This document shows positions 35,119 through 47,215 of a stretch of 64,000 bases of DNA, one piece after another. The first letter of the stretch is position 1. Each line of letters starts with the position of its first letter. The notes beneath the pieces were generated by a model. It saw nothing but the letters and a program-made list of their open reading frames with translations, was not told the origin of the DNA and ran no database searches. The stretch spans positions 1-64,000 of the forward strand of contig CAWCXA010000009.1 of NCBI GenBank assembly GCA_963799425.1. Direction: 5' to 3'. The DNA comes from CAVWSM01 sp963799425 (GTDB lineage Bacteria; Actinomycetota; Actinomycetes; Jiangellales; Jiangellaceae). A program made the translations under genes and the position numbers.

Positions 35119-38100
35119 GTGTCTCAAATGTTGGATCGGCCTGCTCGAGGCCGCCGTCGAATCCTATCCGTCGTCCTGGCAGTTCTAACTGGGCTGGCAC
35201 CCGCGCTCGCCATCGCGGCCGTTTCGGCGCCTGCTGCCACCGCGGCTCCGGGCGAGATCTCTTTCGTGGACGCTGCCAGCACGGCAGGCAACCGGACCAC
35301 CCACGTGGTGCGGGTGCCGGCAGCTGTGCAGGCGGGCGACGTCATGCTGTTGGCGATCACCACCAACTCCACGACGTCCACCATCGACAACGCGGTACCC
35401 GGCTGGAGTCTGCTCGAGTCCCGCGACGGGAACGGCGTCCGCAGTCGCCTGTGGAGCAAGGTCGCCGTAGGCACCGACGCCGGCACCAACGTCACCGCGA
35501 TCACCAGCGCGGCCGCCAAGTCGGTCATCACCGTGGCGGCCTACCGCAGCACCGGCGCGGCGCCCATAGTGTCCGCCTCCGAGGTCGGGGGCTCGGACGC
35601 GTCCGGAACCAGCCACACGACGCCGGCCGTCAGCCGTGGGCGGCGCCGGCTCCTGGCTGGTGAGCGTCTGGGCCGAGAAGTCCTCGACCGACACCATCTG
35701 GTCGCTGCCGGGGACCGCAACGCTGCGCAGCCAGGCCGCCTCCACCGGTTCCGGCAAGGTGAGCGCGGTGTTCGCCGACTCGAACGCCGACGTGCCGGAG
35801 GGCACTGCGACCGGCCGCACCGCCACCACGAGCACGTCGGTGTCCCGCACCAGCATGTTCTCGGTGGTGATCTCAGCTGGTGAGGTGGTCAACGACCCGC
35901 CGGCCGCTTCGTTCGAGGCCAGCTGCGACGGGCTGGACTGCGACTTCGACGCCTCCGGGTCGTCCGACCCCGAGGGCGACGACCTGACCTACGCCTGGGC
36001 CTTCGGCGACGGCGGCTCCGGTACCGGCCAGTCCGCCCAACACACCTATGCCTCCGGCGGCCAGCGCACCGTCACGCTGACCGTGAGCGACGGGGAGCTC
36101 ACCGCGCAGACCACCCGCCCGGTCAACCCCGCACAGACCGTGTCGCCCGGCACCATCTCCTACGTGGGCTCCGCGAGCACGGCCGACAACCGGCAAAGCC
36201 ACTCGGTGACCATCCCCGCGGGCGTGAAGCCCGGTGACCGGCTGGTGCTGTTCCTCACGCTCAACTCCACGGCTGTGTCGATCGACGCGACGCTGCCCGG
36301 GTGGGACCAGATCCAGACCCGCGACGGCAACGGCATCCGCGGCCGCGCCTGGACCAGGAGCGCCACCAAGGCCGACGCCGGCAGCGTGGTCAACATCGCC
36401 AGCAGCGGCTACGTGAAGTCGGTGATGAGCGTCGCCGCCTACCGCAGCACCGGCCCGGCGGTGATCTCAGCCTCTGCGATCCGCGGGGTCGATTCTCCGG
36501 CGACCAGCCACACAACCCCGGCCACCACGGCGGCGCACGGCAACTCCTGGCTGGTCAGCGTGTGTAGCGAGAAGTCCTCGACCGCCACCTCCTGGACGCT
36601 CCCGGGCACCGTGACGGCCCGGACCCAGGACGAGTCCACCGGCACCGGCAAGGTCAGCTCGGTGCTCGGCGACTCCGCGCGGCGCGGTCCCGGTCGGCGC
36701 GCTGGCCGGCCGCACCGCCACGACCAGCACCTCCGTCTCCCGCTCGGTGCTTCTCTCGGTCGTCATCGACCCAGGTGTTGACGCGTCGCAGACCAACGAG
36801 GCGCCAGTGGCTGTGTTCAGCACGGGCTGCGCGGGACTCACCTGCGAGTTCGACGCCGACCACTCCTACGACCTCGACGAAGACCCGCTGACCTACGCCT
36901 GGAACTTCGGCGACGGGCAGACAGGCACCGGCGTCAACCCCGAGCACACTTACGCCAGCGCAGGCACCCGCACGGTCACCCTTACCGTCAACGACGGAAA
37001 CGGGCACACCGCCACGGCGACCAGCACCGCCACCTCGGCCGCCCCGAACCTGCCGCCCGGCCACACCCGCCTCGTGCCGGACGCGCCGCGAACCAACCAG
37101 CCCACCATCACGGACGGCGAGATCTGGGACATCGAGGTTGTGGGCCAGCGGGTCTATGTGGCGGGCAGCTTCACCTCGATCCGCCAGCCCAACAACGGCG
37201 CGGTCGTCAACCAGCCCTTCCTCGCCGCGTACAACTGGAACACCGGGCAGGTCGACACCGCCTTCCGGCCGGTCTTCACAAACGGCGGCGTGGACGCCGT
37301 CGAGGCCACTCCGGATGGCACCCGGCTCTACATCTCCGGGAACTTCGGTACCGTGAACACCGTCAGCCACAAGGCGATCGCCAGGATTAGCCCCACGAAC
37401 GGCGCGCCGATCAACGAGTTCGTCGCCCAGTCCAACGGCAAGGTCAACGAGCTCGCGGTGACCAACTCGACCGTCTACGTCGGCGGCCGCTTCACGACGA
37501 TCAACAACGTGCCGCGCGGTGCGTTGGCCGCGCTCGACGCGATCACCGGGGCCGTGCGCAGCGACTTCGTCAACAACATCACCGGGGGCATCGGCACGAA
37601 CGGCGAGCTCGCGGTTCAGCGGCTCAAGCTCACCCACGACGAGGGCCGGCTGCTGGTTGTGCACACCGGGCGGCAGGTGAACGGGCAGGACCGCTACGGC
37701 GTCGGCCATCATCAACACCCGCACCAACAAGCTGACGCCGTGGAAGCACGTCGCTGTGGGAGGACAACCTGCAGTTCGTCGGCGGCATCCAGCGGGTCTA
37801 CGCCGGTGACATCGGTCCCGACGACTCGTACTTCGTCGTCGCCAGCGGGTCCGGCGGTGACCGGCCGCCGATCAACGACACCGTGATCGCGTACGCGCTG
37901 AACGACGACAGCAACGCCCAGCCGCTGTGGATCTCGCGCCACTTCGACCGCGTCTACTCCGTCGCGGCCACCGAGCAGGCCGTCTACATCGGCGGTCACT
38001 TCCAGTGGGACGAGTCGCCGACCGCACCGATCCCGTGGCCGGGCCTCGACGACGAGGGCTACGGCACCGGGCCAGGGGCTGTCGGCGTACGCGCTCGGTG

Positions 38101-40664
38101 ACGCGGTTGTGAAGCGCGTTCGCACTTGGCGGCGCTCGACCCCGTGGACGGCACGGTGCTCGAGTGGTACCCCGGTCGAACTCTTACGAGGGCGACAAGC
38201 ACATCGAGGCGACGTCGCGCGGCCTGTTCGTCGGCGGCGACGGCAACACCCAGGGCGGCTTCAACGTCGGCCGGGTCGCGTTCTTCGACTTCAACTCGGT
38301 TGCCGCGCAGAACGGCGCGCAGACCGAGATCACCGACCCGATCGAGGGCCGGATCGAGCCGACGGACGAGCAGTTCGAGGTCACCGGCACGGCGACCGCC
38401 GCTGGCGGCATCCAGCGGGTCGAGCTCGAGATCATGGACCGCAACAACAACCGCTACCTCAGCGACGACCTGACGACTTGGGGCACCACGGCGTTCAACA
38501 CCTTCAACGCCACGCTCGACACCCGGCACGGGCCCGTCGACGCACTGGCGCTGCCGCTGACCATCTCGGGGAACCGCGAGCTGATCGTGCGCGCCCGCGC
38601 GGTCGCGGTCAACAACACCGCCGACAACGACCAAGGCGATCAAGAAGATCGAGACCTTCAGCATCGGCCGACCAGCCACCGAACACGCAGCGTCAACGGA
38701 CCGGGCAGCCTGCTCAACTCGCTCGACCTTCACGATCACCGGGTCGGCGACCGACGACTTCGGCGTCAACTCGGTCAGCTTGACCCTGCGGGACGCCCAG
38801 GGCCGCTACCTGCAGGACGACGGCACCGTCGTCGCGCACCTACAACACCTTCCGGATCGCCCCGGACGTGTCGGGCGCGACTCAGCACCACCTGGTCGCT
38901 AGGAGATCACCGTGCCGTACCGAGGGCGAGTGGTAGGCGCAGGCCCGGGCCACCGACACCGCGGGCCAGTCCGACCTGGACACCGCGGACCGCAGGTGGA
39001 TCGTGGCTCGAGAACGGCCAGGCGCCCACGGTGTCGATCAGCCAGCCGGTGTCGATGGTGCCGCCGATGGCCGTTCCGCAGCCGGTCGTGGTGGCGCCGG
39101 GCAGCCCGATCACGTTCTCCGGCACGGCATCCGACGACGAGCAGCTCAACATCGTCGAGATCGCGTTGCGCAACAACACCACGGGGGAGAGTCTGGCTGC
39201 CGATGGCACGCTGGGGCACGAACGTGATCGCTGGCTCCTACCGGGTCTCGCCGATCGACCTCGAACGGCCAAGCTACAACTGGAGCTACACGACGCCGTT
39301 CAACCTCTCACCCGGGCAGCTACAGCTTCACGGTCGGGCGACACGACCAGATCGGACTGGGCACGTCTGGGTCGCAACGAGGGCCGGCTGACGATCAACG
39401 CCCAGATCCCCGGCGACGCTACCACCAGATGGACGGCTGAACGTGACCGGCACGGTGCGCCGGCGGCCAGGTGCTGCACCTGGACCTGGCCGGGCACGGC
39501 GACGGACGATCACGGCGTCGCGCAGGTCCGGGTGGCCCTCGAGGAGGACGACACCAGCCGCTACCTGCAGCCCGACGGATCGCTGGCCGCGGCGTTCGCA
39601 ACACTCCCGCGCGACGCTGGCCACGCCCGGAGCGACCAGCACGACCTGGACGCTGCCGGTCGACCTGCCGATCCAGGGCGACTGGAGCGTCACGGCGTAC
39701 GCCTTCGACACTGCGGGCCAGCAGGACACGTCGACCTCGGCGCGACGGCTCGCTACCCGATCTACCCGGGTGACCAGCCGCCGGTGCTCGACCGAGGGTC
39801 TGCTGGCTGCCGACGGAGGGCGCGGTGTTCACCGACGGGCAAGATCTTCGTCAGCGGGCGGGCCGAGGACGACCAGGGCCGATGCAGCGAGGTCGGAGGT
39901 TGGCGATCGTCGACGCGGCGGGCCAGTACATGAGCTCGTCGGGCACGTTCACGAGCACCACCGCGAGCTGGCGCACGGCGTTCCTGAACAGCCCGGGCAC
40001 CCCAGGGTCGAACTTCTCCTACACCACACCGGTGATGCCGCCGGGCGCCTACACGGTGCGAGGTGCGGGCGATCGACCAGCACGACCTGGTGACGCCTGT
40101 GCCTTCCGAGCGCCACGTGACGGTGACGCATCCGGAGGGCAACCTGCCGCCGGTGCCGAGCTTCACGGTGTCGTGTATCGAGAACGAGTGCACGTACGAC
40201 GCCCGTGGATCGACCGACGAGAACACGCCGACGCTGACGTACACGTGGAACTTCGGTAACGGGACCGGGCTCTGGGCCGCTGCCCACCCGGACGTACACC
40301 GAGCGCCAACACCTACACGGTGTCACTGACGGCCCGTGACGAGTGGGGGCTAACCGGCGACGGTCACGCAGACGGTGACGATCGCCGAGCCAGCCGAGCA
40401 ACGTCGCGCCGACCCCGGTGATTCAACACGCCGGCGTGCACCAACCTCAGTTGCAACTTCTCCGGGGTCGGCTCGGCGGATCCCAACGTCGGCGACACCT
40501 TCGGCTACCGGTGGAACTTCGGTGACGGCACTGCCGACAGCACGTCGACGTCGCCGTCGCACACCTTCGCGGTCGCGGGCACCTACACGGTCACGCTGAC
40601 CACGACCGACGGGTGGGGCAAGTTCAACAGCATCCCCCGGCAGGTGACTGTCCCGACGCCCTGA
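35119..40664 (+). pseudogene. Very large secreted PKD / propeller / Ig-like repeat protein, many frameshifts
   Basis: Reading across frames gives one protein of roughly 1,840 residues ending at TGA 40662. Order: signal peptide (LSVVLAVLTGLAPALAIAA), a module of about 190 residues (ISFVDAASTAGNRTTH to TSMFSVVI), a PKD domain (DPEGDDLTYAWAFGDG), a second copy of the module, and a second PKD domain (EDPLTYAWNFGDG). A beta-propeller of VYVAGSFT/LYISGNFG/VYVGGRFT strands follows, then several Ig-like repeats (FEVTGTATAAGGIQRVELEI) and final PKD domains ending RQVTVPTP. More than ten breaks occur, at about 35.63, 36.68, 37.70, 37.75, 38.07, 38.64 kb and densely after 38.8 kb. Reconstructable ones are mostly one added base. 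It is probably a cell-surface or matrix protein; no catalytic motif is seen. Confidence 0.75.
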
Positions 40665-40744
40665 ACGAGTACGCCGACCGCCCAGTCGCGACGTCGAGTC
40701 GCGGCTGGGCGGTTGCATGGGCCTGTGGAGAGAGAGAAGGCAGC

Positions 40745-42674
40745 ATGACTCAGGGCAGGTGGGGCGGCGTCCGCGAGGTGGTTGTATCTGCGCTACCGGT
40801 TGCCACGTTGCTCGTGACCTCGTTCGCGGCTCCCGCGGCTGCCGTGACGCCCGGGGTTGCTTGGACCTGGGGTGGCAACGGCTTCGGACAGCTCGGTGAC
40901 GGCACAAGGCTGTCGCGGCCGTCGGCGGCGCCACGGCGGACGCCACGGCCCCCCGGGCAGGTTCGGGAACCTGACGGGCGTCACGGCCGTGGAAACGGGA
41001 CACAACTTCACCATGGCCTTACGCAGCGACGGCTCCGTCTGGACATGGGGCCTCAACAGCGACGGGCAGTTGGGCGACGGCACAACGACGCTCCGCCGCT
41101 CACCGGTGCGGGTCGTCGGCGTGACCGATGCAGTGGCGATCGCCGGAGGCCGTGACATGTCGATGGCCGTCCGCGCTGAGTGGGACGGTTGTCGCGTGGG
41201 GCCGCAACGACGAGGGCCAGGTAGGTGATGGGACCACGACACGGCGACTCGCGCCAGTGCGCGTCGGTAGTCTCACCGGTGTCATCGGCCTCGCCGGCGG
41301 GCGGGACCACGGACTCGCCCTTCGCGCCGACGGCAGCGTGTGGGCATGGGGATCCAACAACTACGGCCAGCTCGGGGACGGGACGACAGCTGACCGAACC
41401 TTGCCCGTCCAGGTGATCACGACGGGCATCAGCGACGTCGCCGCCGGGGCGCACCACACCTACGCACTCCGCTCGGACGGACAGGTGCTCAAGCTGGGGG
41501 CGCAACTACCGCGCCAACCTCGGCGAGGGCACCACCACAATGCGAACCCGGCCAGTCTCGGTCCTCGGGGTCAGCAGCGCCGTGTCCCTCGGGCCGGGTC
41601 GCGACCACGGCGTGGCCGTGATCGCTGACGGCCGCGTCATGACCTGGGGGCACAACGTGAGCGGCCAGCTCGGCGACGGCACGACGTCCAACAGCACGCG
41701 CGCCGTCTTCGTGCCGGGGGTGACCGGGGCGGCCAAGTCCGGCGGAGGTGGCTCGGAGTACTCCGTGATCCTGGTCGGCACCGGTCCACAGCCGAACCAG
41801 GATCCGGTCGCGCGTGCCACTTTCGGCTGCACGGGCATGCAATGCACGTTCTCGGGTGCCGGCTCCACCGATGCGGACGGAGAGATCACCGGCTATGCCT
41901 GGGACTTCGGGGATCTCAGTGGCGATGACGGGGTGTCGGTGTCGCACTCCGACGCCTCGCCCGGGACCTACGACGTGACGCTCACCGTGACCGACGATGG
42001 GGGGCAGTGGGTAGCCACATCGTCGAGGTCACAGTCGACACGTCACCGCCGGCAACCATCGCCTTCCGGGCAGCGGCGTCCTCGGACAACAACGCCGTTC
42101 AACCTGGTGTCACCCTGCCCACCGCGACGGCGGCCGGCGACCAGCTCGTGCTGATCGTGACCGCCAACCGCGCTGCCACTCTCACGGGACCCACGGGCTG
42201 GACATTGGTTGGGACCGCGTCCGACGGTGTCGACATTCGCTCCTGGGTCTTCAGCCGCTCGGCGACTGCTGGAATGGCGGGTGTGACGGTGCGGGTGAGC
42301 CTGGATGCCATCTCCAAGACGAGCATGTCGGTCGTCGCTTACCGGGGGGCGGGGAAGGTCTCGACGTCCGCCTCGGCCAATGAGACTGCCGCCTCGACGA
42401 GCGCCCACGTCGCACCGGAGACAACGGTCGCCACGAGCGGCTCGACGGTCTTGCGGTATTGGGCCGACAAGACCAGCACACGCACACACGTGGACACTGC
42501 CGGAGTCGGTTCAGCCGCGGACGAGCACGGTGGGCTCGGGCGGAGGCCTGCTCTCGGAGCGTTACCGGCGAGCAGGCGAACCACCCTGCCGGCCCAGTCG
42601 CCCAGTCGACTGGCGTCGCGGGCACAGCGTCCGGCAAGGCGATCGCCTGGACGGTGGTTCTCCTACCTGCTTGA
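40745..42674 (+). pseudogene. Secreted RCC1-repeat/PKD protein with C-terminal shared module, frameshifted
   Basis: Reads across about six frame breaks from ATG 40745 to TGA 42672. A signal peptide (ALPVATLLVTSFAAPAAAV) is followed by RCC1 blades (SVWTWGLNSDGQLGDGTT, VWAWGSNNYGQLGDGTT, VMTWGHNVSGQLGDGTT). A PKD domain (ARATFGCTGMQCTFSGAGST, then GYAWDFGD) comes next, and then the same module of about 190 residues seen twice in the preceding gene (ATIAFRAAASSDNN to GKAIAWTVVLLPA). Breaks lie near 40.93, 41.18, 41.50, 42.01, 42.50 and 42.57 kb. The repaired protein is about 640 residues, secreted, without catalytic motifs. It lies 81 nt downstream of the giant PKD gene on the same strand. Confidence 0.75.
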
Positions 42675-42850
42675 GTGCCTGCATCCACACGACGCGCACA
42701 AGCAAAGGCGCGTGACGCGCGTCGCGCAGCGCGTCGGCGCGGCCGTTGTCATGTGGTCGCGGCCTTGAACTCGACGACTGGAGCGAGCTGCAAGTCGGCG
42801 CTACTTCCGCCGCTCGCACCTCGCCCAGTTGTCGGGAGCCGCGTTACGCA

Positions 42851-45800
42851 TCAGCCCTGAGGCTTCGGCAGGACCACGGTCCACATGGTTGCCTTGGCCG
42901 AGGCCGAGTTGGCGGTCGCGGTCAGCCCGGTCACCGGGCCGGCAACCGACACGACTGCGTCGGTCACTAGCGTGCTTACCCGACCACCTCCGGTCCCGAA
43001 GCCCGAGGAGCGGACGGTGACTCCTGCAGGAGCGGTCCACGCCGTCGTCGCGGAGGACTTCTCAGCCCAGTAGGAGAGGACCAGGTCGCCGGCGACGGCA
43101 GCCGCGCCCGACGGAGTTGTGTGATCGGCTCGCGCGACCGTCTCTGCTGCGGAGAGGAACTGGATGTTGGCGGCGTCCACACCGCGGTATGCCAGGACGG
43201 TTAGATCTCCCTTGGCAATCGCGGGAAGGGTGACACCGATAGTGGTCCCGGCGGCGGCCGCCGTCGCAGTGACCCTCCACAACACGGTTGCGCTGTCCCC
43301 AGCCACCTGCGTGCCGAGCCGTTGCCAGGAGAGCGAGCCAGTCGGGTCCGGAACGGCGAGGTCCGATCTCGCGAGTGCGAGTGCCAGCACCATGGTGTCG
43401 CCAGCGGCTACCTGTGCCGGCACGGTGACCGAGTACGACGCAGAATTGGCCCCGGTGCGGGCAGCGCTCACGAAGGTCGGGTCCGGGACGAAGGGAGCGA
43501 CGGACACGTGCCGGGTAGTCGATACGGACGCCCCCTCGTTGTCTGCGACCGTAAGAGTGACCACATAGTTGCCGGCTGCCCCGTACGCATGCGTCTGCGT
43601 TGTGCCCGAGGCTGTCGGCGTGCCGTCACCGAAGTCCCAGATGGCGCTGGCCACCGGGCCTCCGCCGTCCGTCGAGGCGGACCCGTCGAGGAAACAGTCG
43701 AGTGCGTCACAGGTGGCGGTGAAGGAGGCGACCGGAGCGATGTCCGGGCTCACCGTCGTGGTCTTGATGACGCTGGCGCCAGCGCTATCGGTGACCGTCA
43801 GCGATACGGTGCGGGTCCCCTCGGTCACGTAGACGTGGGAGACCACCGGTCCATTACCTGTCGTGCCGTCACCGAAGTCCCAGGTGACCGACGCGAGGGC
43901 CCCTTCGCCGTCGAACGATCCTGCAGCGGAGAAGTAACAGGTCGCGCCCTCGCAGACGGAGGTCAGGGCAGCCGTGGGCCCAAGATCCCGTGGAGTGCCG
44001 CCGGCTGCAGCCACAAGGGTCGTCGAGTTGGCGATCCAGTTGACTCCATCGATCAATGGCCCACTGACCGTTGACCCTGTGTCCGCGACAAAGGCGCCAT
44101 TGGTGAAGCCGATCTTGCGGAGGTTCCCGTCGCTCTGAGTCCAGTAGAACGTGTCGCCGGCGATGAAGCCGCTGCGCACGGCGGACGTCGTGATCCCTGT
44201 GACGTTGCCGGACGACTGGAACCGCTGAGCACCGACGATGCCGCTCTGCGGTGTGAACCCACGCCAGAAGAGGCCAGTCGTGCCCGACAACGTGAAGTAG
44301 AGCCGACCACGGTCATAGCTCATCGACGTCATGAGCCGGACCTCGTTGGCGAAGTCGGTGAGACCATTGGGGGCCAGCACGGACGCGGGGCCGAAGGTCG
44401 TCCCGTCGAACGTCTGCACGGTGACGGTCCCGTTTGACCAGGCGGCGTCGAGCTTGCCGTCGATCATCATCGTCGCCTTGACGGTCCGCCATGCGTAGCC
44501 GCCCGCATCCACGGGTGTCGATTCGCCGGCGGAGGACCCGGTAAAGCCACGGGTGAGTCCGGAGTCGGACAGGGCTTGACCGAGCTGGATGACCGTGCCT
44601 GGCAGCGCGCCCGTGTAGCCGGGTGGGATGCTCGTGCCGGTGGCGATCGGGAAGTGCGCGAGCTTTCCGTGGAACTCCCAGCGTCCGACCCGGTCGGTGT
44701 CGTTGCCCATCCAGAGGCCGGTGTCGGTGACAAGCAGGTCGAAGACACCCACTCCCTTGTCGCGGCCGGGATTCCACGTCAAGGGAATGCCGTTGGCGGG
44801 ATCGAGCGCCGCCAAACCCTCCCGGTCGACCGCACCCTGACCTCGTCTGTCAGCGGCGAACGGATTGTTCCACCAGCGGAAGTGGCCACCCAAGTAAACG
44901 GCGGACCGAGTGACGGCGACCGCATAGGTCGTGTCGCCGCCGGTGTAGGCCACCCACTCCGGCTGCAGGTTGGCCGCTTGGGTGCCCAGCGGCCATCGGC
45001 TTGCGGAGTCGCAGAGCTTCGCCGTTCCCCCGTAAGCGCCTGTCGTGGTGATGACGAAGAACCCGCCATCGGGCGAGATGTCGATGTCGCGCATATAGGA
45101 GTCAAAGGAGAGCGAGCAGGTAGCCGCGAACCGGGCCGTATGCCAGCTCGACAGACGCGCCTTCGTTCCCAGGAGGTCGATAACGGCGATCTGCGGTCGC
45201 GAAGCGCCATCGACAGCTGTGAAATTGCCGATGGCCACCAGTTTGCTACCGTCCGGCGAGATGTCGATCTTGGCGGTGAGGGTCACTTCCGAAGTTCTGC
45301 TGACCGGAGAAGGTCAAACCCACGAATGGGTCGAAGGCACCAGTCGTGGCGTTGAGCGTTGCCAAGTACCCTTGCGCGACCGAGTCGATCTGCGTCCAGC
45401 TTCCCGCGATGAAGAGCCGGTTTCCGATCCGGCGCATGTCCTTCACGCGCCCGTCGAAGGCCGGCACGGTGAAGCCCGACACCGGCGTGCCGTCGGTCAG
45501 GTTGATCGGGCAAGGCTCTTGGACCGCACACCGTTGACGTTGGCGAACTCGCCGCCCACATAGACCGACTGCCCGTCCTCCGAAGCCACAAGGGACGAGA
45601 CCTCGCCGTCCGTGCTCGGAGTGAACGTCGTGGAGATCCGACCGGTGCGGGCGTTGAGCGCGAAGATGTTGGCACGGTCGAGGATCACGTTGCTCTCATC
45701 GTCGCGCACCTGGCTGAAGGTGCCACCCACGATCAGTGTGTCGCCGACCCGCAGGAGTGCCTTGACAGAGCCGTCGACGACGTGGGGCGTCCAGTTGGAA

Positions 45801-45989
45801 GGGTCAGGCGCTGACCACACCGGCCTGTGGCGGCTGGACCGCGCCTGCCGTCGACACGCCCAGCGCCACCGATGCGAGGGCGACGACCAGCGCAAGAAGC
45901 CGGCGAGGCGGATTGCTCCGACCGCCCGATGACGCGCTGGTGCGACTAGTGCCCGACAGCCCGTCGTCACGTCGTGAACGGAAGTGCAT
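42851..45989 (-). pseudogene. Secreted beta-propeller/PKD protein with C-terminal shared module, frameshifted near its start
   Basis: About 1,045 residues when repaired. It starts at ATG 45989 (G5 tract 4 nt upstream), with signal helix RLLALVVALASVALGVSTAG. A propeller follows (LLRVGDTLIVGGTFSQVRDD, SVYVGGEFANVNG, RLFIAGSWTQID, AVYLGGHFRWWNNP) of the same kind as in the giant PKD gene. Next come a laminin-like middle region, two PKD domains (ASVTWDFGDGTTGNGPVVSH; ASAIWDFGDGTPTASG) and the shared module ending KATMWTVVLPKPQG. Residues after about 45.28 kb form one unbroken frame of 811 codons; breaks lie near 45.29, 45.51 and 45.81 kb. Likely an extracellular matrix or adhesion protein. Confidence 0.78.
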
Positions 45990-46203
45990 GTCGCCCCCTG
46001 CTCGATCCCCGGTGCCAGCATATCGACGCTCAGTGACGTGCGCGGTCGGTTCGTCGATCACGGGCATCTTAGTCGCCGATCGGCCACGGCACGTGTCCGG
46101 GAACCGCGCCGGACAGCGGCCCGGTTCCCAGGATCCGTCGAACCGACTCGAGGCACATCGACGGCACAGCGTTCGCAGCGGCTGGACACCGGCAGGGTGT
46201 GAC

Positions 46204-47112
46204 CTAGCGGTGCCAGGCCGGCGGCCTGCCCAACAAGTCGGCAAGACGCTCGTCGAAGGGCGCGTAGTGGTCGTGCAGCCTGCGCGCAAGGTGCGCAGGG
46301 ATGCTGCTCGAGGCGTCGTAGCCGTTGAGGTGCTTGAAGGACGGCGGATACCGCTCGGGAAGCCCAAGGAACTCGAGCAACCCGCGATAGGACTGTTCCG
46401 GCGCCCTTAGGTAGCCTTCGCTTTCCATGACGTGCACGCGCTCGGAGCCTAAGGCGTCGTAGAGTCTGCTGATCTGGTCGGCGTACTGACCGCGCTGGAC
46501 GTAGGCGTGGTGCCGGTGGGTGAAGCTCGGTATGCCGGGTCCTCGAGCAGCCGTTCCGCCTCGCCGGCGGTTCGCTCCGGCTCGAGGTCGAGCGCGCGCT
46601 CGAACGACTCTGTCTCGAAGCCCCGGGCGAGCTCGTGCTTGTAGGCCGAGTAGGCGCGCTCGACCGGGTCGCGCAGCATCGCCAGGATCTGGACGTCCGG
46701 GCAGGTCGCGGGCGATCCGCTCCGCGGCGCGCGGGTGGAACATGTAGTAGCCGCTGGCCTCGAAGAGTGACCGGGTCGCCGACCGCGCCGCGGCTGCGCG
46801 TCTGGCGACGAGCGCCGGTGGGGAAGTGCCCCCGGTACCACGAGATGCCCCGGCCGTAGTTGACGTCGAAGTAGTTGACGCCCTTGTGGTAGTTGGCGGA
46901 GTGAGATGACAGCGGGTGCGACATCAGCGCGCGGAACAGCGACGTCGTCCCGCCCCGCTGCGCCCCGACCATGATGAAGTCGGGAGCTCTCGCTGAGGCA
47001 GTCACGGCGCCGACGCGACGCGAAACCCTTCGACCGAAGGTCTTGACGCTCTGGGGCGCACTTCGGCGCTGGTCCACAACGCGTTGGCCAGGCCGGTGAC
47101 GGTGCCGTTCAT
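46204..47112 (-). pseudogene. PAPS-dependent sulfotransferase, frameshifted
   Basis: Joining frames gives about 300 residues from ATG 47112 to the stop at 46204. The 5'-phosphosulfate loop is MVGAQRGGTTSLFRAL (about 46972-46925), followed by GVNYFDVNYGRGISWYRGHF as in heparan-type sulfotransferases. The 3'-phosphate site is ILAMLRDPVERAYSAYKHEL (about 46690-46632). The C-terminus ends YPPSFKHLNGYDASSS then LADLLGRPPAWHR. Breaks are near 47.06, 46.80 and between 46.7 and 46.5 kb. It would move sulfate from PAPS to a hydroxyl of a carbohydrate, and is the expected consumer of the PAPS made by CysDN and the APS kinase. All key motifs are present, so I suspect sequence errors rather than decay. 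Confidence 0.82.
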
Positions 47113-47215
47113 GTTGCTTGCTCCGAAGGCCGAGGTTTCCTGCGAAGGTAACCGACCAAAGGGAGGCACGTGAGGGAACCACGAGGATCGCGATGCCTTT
47201 CGCACGGAGAGCGCT

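Noticed and set aside
35119..47112. Treating each broken segment of the PKD, RCC1 and sulfotransferase genes as separate small genes
   Set aside because: The segments join into continuous domains across one-base shifts and lack their own starts and ribosome binding sites.
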